DNA of 9,616 bases from Gemmatimonadota bacterium. Its GTDB lineage: Bacteria > Gemmatimonadota > Gemmatimonadetes > Gemmatimonadales > Gemmatimonadaceae. Positions 6,100 to 9,616 of this stretch are shown piece after piece. The notes under the pieces are model-generated. The model made no database searches and was not told the origin of the DNA. It saw only the letters and a program-made list of their open reading frames with translations. The DNA lies in NCBI GenBank assembly GCA_947457715.1, contig CANGXK010000070.1:1-9616 (forward strand). The letters run 5' to 3'. Every line of letters begins with the position of its first letter. The stretch's first letter is position 1. The translations under genes were made by a program, and so were the position numbers.

Positions 6100-8163
6100 T
6101 CAGCGGGACCGCAAATCTAATCGATAGAACCGGGCCGTCGGGCTCTCCGTGCTGCCGTATGGATCGAGCCACAGGGCATCGGGGGCCGCGTCGAGCCGAA
6201 ACTGCACCAACTGTGAATCTTTCAAAGGGTCGGCGCGCACGATCGTCCACCCGGCGGCCGTCCTCACTCCCACCGGCATCGGATGCCGGTAGCGGCCAAC
6301 CCGAACGAGCTGCGCGGTCACGACCCACCGGGAGCGCCCAGCCACTTGCTCCTTACGGACGACCGGCGCCCGCAGGGCGTAATCGATGCCCCCGACCTGC
6401 TGCACCCACTGGTCGAAGAACCAGCCCAGCTTCTGCTCACCGACCCGCTCCGCCGTCGCCTGGATCGCCCAGCGATCCACGTGACGGAACTGCCACATGG
6501 CGTAGTACTCGCGCAGGAACCGCTGGAAGTTCTCCTCGCCCATCACGTCGTGGAGCGCCTGATACATCGACGAGCCACGATCGTACACTGAGACGTTGTA
6601 CACGGCGAAGCTGCGGAAAAGATCGGCCCGCATACCGATCGGCTCCGCCGTCCCCTCGCGCACGGACTGCGCCTGGATATCGGCCATCGCGTCGAGCCGC
6701 TGCCGCAGACTGCGGACGGCGGCATCCGCCGGCTGCGCCGGATTGCGTTCGCCCGCCATCTCGAGACGCGCTGCCAGCAGCACGCGGGAGTCTCCGGCCT
6801 GCAGCAGTTCCTGGTACGAACTGAGGCCTTCGTCCATCCAGCCGCTCTGCCATTCGTTGTTGGCGAGAATCCCATAGGTGTACACATGCCCGAGTTCGTG
6901 CACGGTCAGCCCCACCGAGGCCTCGCCGTTCATCAGGAGCATCGGGAATTCGGTGCCGCTCGCGTCGATCCGCTTGACCACCGTGATCTGCGGATACGGA
7001 TAATCCCCGTACAACGCCTCCAGCCATCGGAGCGCGGTGCGGGTCTGGGCCAACGCCTTTCCACCCTGCCATTGGGTGAGCGACCGGTCAACGCAGGCCT
7101 TCTGCTCGGCGCCATCGGCCGATGCCCGTGCACAATCGTCGGCCGCGTCGGCGCGATAGAGCACGTGCACCGACACCGTGTCCCAGATCGGAAAGCGGTA
7201 CAGCTGCGACGGCGCACGCACATACGACATGCCCTCATAGCGATACCCCGGTGACGTGCTCCAGGCGAAGTGGTGCACGTTCCGCGCGATGAAGCGCACG
7301 GCCTTGTATCCCGCAGGCACGCGCACATTGGGGGCGGGTGGCACGTCACGATACGCCTGCGCCGCCAACCGCGGACGCTCGCTGCCGGGCGCCCTGACTC
7401 GCGCGTCGCCCGGATCGCCGCTCACCGGCACGCCCGTGGCGCCGACGGTCTGATCGGTCGGCAACACGAGCGTGACATCGAAGGCGCCGAACTCCCCGTA
7501 GAATTCTCCGGCCGGCACCAGCGCATTCGGCTTCCATCCGTCCCGGTCGTACACCGCCACCTTCGGATACCACTGCGAGAAGTCGAAGCTCCGCCCTCGG
7601 CGCGCCTGACGTCGCGGTACCGTACTCGGCCGCGCCGTCCACGCGAAATCCACGGTGACGGAGTCGCCTGACGCCAATGGCGCGGGCAGTGCCAACCGCA
7701 CCACCGTGCTGTCGGGCGCCAGTGGATACTCCACCCCCACCGGACGGCCGTTCACCCGCGGCGGCGTGGTGAATCGCTCGTAGGCGTAGTCGGGGTCCCG
7801 CAGCTCCTGAAAGCGCATTCGGCCCTCACGCTCGTCGGTGGCGGACCACTTCGATCCAGGGCGGAAGGCGTTGAGATGCTGATGCACCCACAGCTCGCGC
7901 AACACCTCGGGGCTGCGGTTCACATAGCGCAGGCTGCCGGTGGCCGTGAGCACCCCCAGTCGCTCATCGAGTGTGGCCACAATCTGGTAATCGGCCCGCT
8001 GCTGCCAGTATCCCACCGTGTCGCCGCTCGGCGGCGTGGTGGCAGCGCGCACCGGCACAGGCGGCGCGAGCGCCTGTTGATTCGGCAGGCTTCGAGGCTG
8101 CACAGGCGCGTTTTGCGCTGCGACGATCTGCGCGGAGAAGAAAAAGACGGCGGCGAGGCGCAT
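6100..8163 (-). CDS. Secreted M1-family metallopeptidase (gluzincin)
   Basis: This is a 687-residue zinc aminopeptidase-type enzyme. It starts with a Sec signal peptide, MRLAAVFFFSAQIVAAQ, with probable cleavage after A16, so it acts outside the cytoplasm. The N-terminal beta-domain spans roughly 45-300. The substrate-binding motif equivalent to GxMEN is GTEFPML at 403-409. The zinc site is HELGH at 422-426 (ligands H422 and H426, catalytic E423), with the third ligand E445 in WMDEGLSSY. Y527 in VYDRGSSM is the likely transition-state Tyr. The catalytic domain resembles M1 proteins of environmental bacteria more than PepN, and it lacks PepN's large C-terminal helical domain. Two Cys, C344 and C357, flank a short polar stretch and could form a disulfide. 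The ATG at 8163 was chosen for the signal peptide; an in-frame GTG at 8268 would overlap atpH and read through a hairpin. No Shine-Dalgarno is evident. The exact substrates are unknown. Confidence 0.9.
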   Translation of the reverse strand: MRLAAVFFFSAQIVAAQNAPVQPRSLPNQQALAPPVPVRAATTPPSGDTVGYWQQRADYQIVATLDERLGVLTATGSLRYVNRSPEVLRELWVHQHLNAFRPGSKWSATDEREGRMRFQELRDPDYAYERFTTPPRVNGRPVGVEYPLAPDSTVVRLALPAPLASGDSVTVDFAWTARPSTVPRRQARRGRSFDFSQWYPKVAVYDRDGWKPNALVPAGEFYGEFGAFDVTLVLPTDQTVGATGVPVSGDPGDARVRAPGSERPRLAAQAYRDVPPAPNVRVPAGYKAVRFIARNVHHFAWSTSPGYRYEGMSYVRAPSQLYRFPIWDTVSVHVLYRADAADDCARASADGAEQKACVDRSLTQWQGGKALAQTRTALRWLEALYGDYPYPQITVVKRIDASGTEFPMLLMNGEASVGLTVHELGHVYTYGILANNEWQSGWMDEGLSSYQELLQAGDSRVLLAARLEMAGERNPAQPADAAVRSLRQRLDAMADIQAQSVREGTAEPIGMRADLFRSFAVYNVSVYDRGSSMYQALHDVMGEENFQRFLREYYAMWQFRHVDRWAIQATAERVGEQKLGWFFDQWVQQVGGIDYALRAPVVRKEQVAGRSRWVVTAQLVRVGRYRHPMPVGVRTAAGWTIVRADPLKDSQLVQFRLDAAPDALWLDPYGSTESPTARFYRLDLRSR

Positions 8164-8195
8164 GAGCACGGGGAAGAACCGACCGGATGTGAATC

Positions 8196-8225
8196 GGGGG
8201 AATGCACCACACAGTGCACTCCCCC
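8196..8225 (-). terminator. Strong hairpin after atpH, before the M1 peptidase
   Basis: Bases 8196-8207 and 8214-8225 form a 12-bp stem with a 6-nt loop; on the minus-strand RNA the only non-Watson-Crick pair is one G-U. It lies 26 nt past the atpH stop and 32 nt before the peptidase start. It looks like the end of the ATP synthase transcript, although the bases after it (CGATTCACATC) are not a T-run. It may instead terminate inefficiently, protect the 3' end of the mRNA, or form the peptidase 5' leader. Confidence 0.5.
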
Positions 8226-8251
8226 GTTCCTTCGAAACTCGTGGAGCCAAA

Positions 8252-8809
8252 TCAGACGCGCGACGCACCCATGCGACGGCGCAGCAGGGCGAGCTTCCGG
8301 CGCAGCGAGCCGTCCATCACCGTGTCACCGATGCGGACCACCACACCACCGAGAATGCTCGGATCGACCGCGAGATGCGGCACCACCGTCTTGCCGACGA
8401 TGGCCGACAAACGCTTGCCGATCTCGTCGCGCTCTTCATTGCCCGTTTCACGAGCCACGGTCACGCGCGCATGTACGATGCCCGCCGAGGCGTCGAGCAG
8501 CGTGTCGTACTCGTTGGCGACGATCGGGATGAGCATCTGCCGACGGTTCTTCACCAGTTGCTGCAGGAAGCGCAAGAACAAACGCGGCACGCGATCGCCG
8601 AGCGCCTTGGTGAGCACCGCCGATTTCTGATCCGCCGAGATGCGCGGCGACTCGAGAAAGCGGAAGAGCGTGATGTCGCTTTCGATCGCGGTCGCGATCT
8701 GCCGCAACAACACTCCCCACCCCGCGGTGTCCTCGGCCTTGCGCGCGAGGGTCAGCAGCGCCTCGGCGTAGTTACGGGCGACCGATTCGCCCTGCACGCC
8801 GGCCGGCAT
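8252..8809 (-). CDS. atpH: F1F0 ATP synthase subunit delta
   Basis: This is a 185-residue delta subunit (OSCP family), the connector between the F1 alpha/beta head and the b-subunit peripheral stalk on the cytoplasmic side. Family features are the opening ARNYAEALLTLA at residues 11-22, a helical N-terminal domain to about 115 with FLESPRISADQK near 51-62, and the C-terminal GGVVVRIGDTVMDGSLRRKL near 154-173, which is the most conserved part. The length is normal. The start at 8809 overlaps the atpF stop by one base (TGATG), so the two are translationally coupled. The gene is followed by a strong hairpin and an unrelated peptidase instead of atpA. Confidence 0.96.
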   Translation of the reverse strand: MPAGVQGESVARNYAEALLTLARKAEDTAGWGVLLRQIATAIESDITLFRFLESPRISADQKSAVLTKALGDRVPRLFLRFLQQLVKNRRQMLIPIVANEYDTLLDASAGIVHARVTVARETGNEERDEIGKRLSAIVGKTVVPHLAVDPSILGGVVVRIGDTVMDGSLRRKLALLRRRMGASRV

Positions 8810-9411
8810 CAGCGCGTACCCTTCGCGCCGTCGAGCGACGCCAGGAAGTTCTCGACAATCTTGCGGTTGCCGGTCGAATCCAGGTTCTGCTCGATCACGC
8901 GAGACGCGCCCGCGATGGCGAGGTCGATCGCTTCAGTGCGCAGGGCGGCGATGGCGGCAGCCTTCTCGCCTTCGATCGCACGACGGGCCTGCTCGATCAT
9001 CTCTTCCTGCTGCGACTTCGTGAGCGCGAGCAGATCGGTGCGCATCTTCTCGGCCGTGGCGCGGCTGTCAGCGATGATCTGCTGCGCTTCCGTGCGCGCG
9101 GTTTCGAGATGGGTCTTCTGTTGCGCGAGCAGCGACTCGGCGGCGGCGCGATCGCGCTTGGCCCCTTCGATCGCGTCTTCGAGCGCCTTTTCACGCGCCT
9201 CGACGGCAGCGAAGATGGGCTTGAAGGCGAACTTCGAGAGGACGACGAGCAGCAGGACGAAGATGACCAGCGTCCAGGCCATCACGCCGACATTTGGATC
9301 GAGCAGATTCGGCGGGCCGCCTTGGGCGGCTTCCGACGCAAAGGCCGGAGACGCGGTGACGGCAAGCAGGGTAGCAAGCGCGCCGATACGGCGAGCGGAA
9401 AGAGCGAGCAT
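8809..9411 (-). CDS. atpF: F1F0 ATP synthase subunit b, with signal peptide
   Basis: This is a 200-residue b subunit, which forms the peripheral stalk anchoring delta and F1 to the membrane. Residues 1-25 look like a cleavable Sec signal (hydrophobic core IGALATLLAVTA, then SPAFA before SEA). A short linker is followed by the usual membrane helix at about 43-61 (VMAWTLVIFVLLLVVLSKF) and a long charged coiled coil from about 62 to 170 rich in Ala, Glu and Arg. Classical b subunits of about 156 residues begin directly with the membrane helix, so the extra N-terminal segment is the odd feature. With cleavage, the new N-terminus would lie outside the cytoplasm as in the standard topology. The ATG at 9411 was chosen because it gives a clean signal peptide; a GTG at 9423 would add four residues. 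Neither has a strong Shine-Dalgarno. It lies 66 nt after atpE, with a hairpin between, and overlaps atpH by one base. Confidence 0.94.
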   Translation of the reverse strand: MLALSARRIGALATLLAVTASPAFASEAAQGGPPNLLDPNVGVMAWTLVIFVLLLVVLSKFAFKPIFAAVEAREKALEDAIEGAKRDRAAAESLLAQQKTHLETARTEAQQIIADSRATAEKMRTDLLALTKSQQEEMIEQARRAIEGEKAAAIAALRTEAIDLAIAGASRVIEQNLDSTGNRKIVENFLASLDGAKGTR

Positions 9412-9440
9412 GGAGAGGTCCACGAGAAGAAGAGAGTGCG

Positions 9441-9466
9441 GTGGGGCGCCCGGATGGACGCCCCAC
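9441..9466 (-). promoter_or_regulatory. Hairpin between atpE and atpF
   Basis: The arms gtggggcg (9441-9448) and cgccccac (9459-9466) form a perfect 8-bp stem, and two more pairs are possible inside the 10-nt loop. On the minus strand it is followed by a pyrimidine stretch (CTCTCTTCTTCTC) leading to the atpF start. Subunit c is needed in many copies per enzyme and b in only two. A partial terminator or 3'-end stabiliser here would help produce excess c, but that role is inferred. Confidence 0.4.
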
Positions 9467-9477
9467 ACGCGAACACG

Positions 9478-9616
9478 TTAGAACGTGATCTTGCCCTGGA
9501 TCTGGAAGCCGATCACGACGCCGAACAGCGCGGCGCCTTCGATGAGCGCGGCCAGGATGAGCGCGGCGGTCTGGATACGACCCGCGGCTTCCGGCTGACG
9601 CGCCATGCCTTCAACC
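9478..9616 (-). CDS. atpE: F1F0 ATP synthase subunit c, C-terminal part
   Basis: These are the last 45 codons of the proteolipid that forms the membrane rotor ring; the 5' part lies beyond the window. The visible part begins with the cytoplasmic loop MARQPEAAGRIQ, whose RQP contacts the F1 central stalk. The second membrane helix follows, with the ion-carrying Glu in AALIEGAALFGVV (codon 9538-9540). That Glu is followed by Gly, not by the Ser/Thr typical of sodium-binding rings, so proton coupling is more likely; the first helix, which also matters, is not visible. The TAA stop is at 9478-9480. The gene is too truncated to judge its start or length. Gene order E-F-H follows the common atp operon. 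Confidence 0.93.
   Translation of the reverse strand, partial: VEGMARQPEAAGRIQTAALILAALIEGAALFGVVIGFQIQGKITF

Noticed and set aside
6088..6107. Bulged hairpin at the end of the M1 peptidase gene as a terminator
   Set aside because: The stem has a 2-nt bulge and the nearest T-rich stretch (ATTTGTCT) is about 10 nt away, so it is too weak to annotate.
8162..9481. A 439-residue plus-strand frame opposite atpH and atpF
   Set aside because: The opposite strand encodes well-known ATP synthase subunits; the Ser/Arg/Ala-rich product here has no family features.

Overview
The window is GC-rich bacterial chromosome, densely packed and almost entirely coded on the minus strand. No rRNA, tRNA, CRISPR array, insertion sequence or phage gene was seen. 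The probable source is a Gram-negative-type environmental bacterium. The GC-rich coding style, a Tat-exported GH109-like protein, a secreted M1 peptidase and an ATP synthase b subunit with a signal peptide would fit Gemmatimonadota or a similar phylum. That placement is inference from gene style, not a sequence match.

Layout, read in the direction of minus-strand transcription from the right end. (1) The end of an ATP synthase gene block: atpE (subunit c, only its C-terminal part is in the window), atpF (b) and atpH (delta). Hairpins lie between atpE and atpF and after atpH. The usual next gene, atpA, is absent. (2) A secreted M1-family metallopeptidase. (3) A five-gene sugar-metabolism cluster: a small mannose-6-phosphate-isomerase-like cupin, a sugar-phosphate nucleotidyltransferase with a left-handed beta-helix tail, a Tat-exported Gfo/Idh/MocA protein of the GH109 type, a second and shorter nucleotidyltransferase, and a galactokinase-like GHMP kinase. 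The last four genes overlap one another by exactly 4 nt at each junction, a strong sign of translational coupling and joint function. (4) On the plus strand, converging on the kinase, the C-terminal three quarters or so of an M20-family metallohydrolase that runs off the left edge.

The most interesting part is the coupled sugar cluster. A kinase that should make a sugar 1-phosphate sits directly after a nucleotidyltransferase that could turn it into an NDP-sugar. Both follow a putative exported NAD-dependent glycosidase that could release a sugar from a glycan. This reads as a possible salvage route (release, phosphorylate, activate), perhaps for an amino sugar or a modified hexose. The substrate is unknown, and the kinase has a Lys where galactokinases carry a sugar-contacting Glu. 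No transporter gene is present in the window to complete the route.

The long open frames on the plus strand opposite the minus-strand genes are shadows caused by high GC and were left out.
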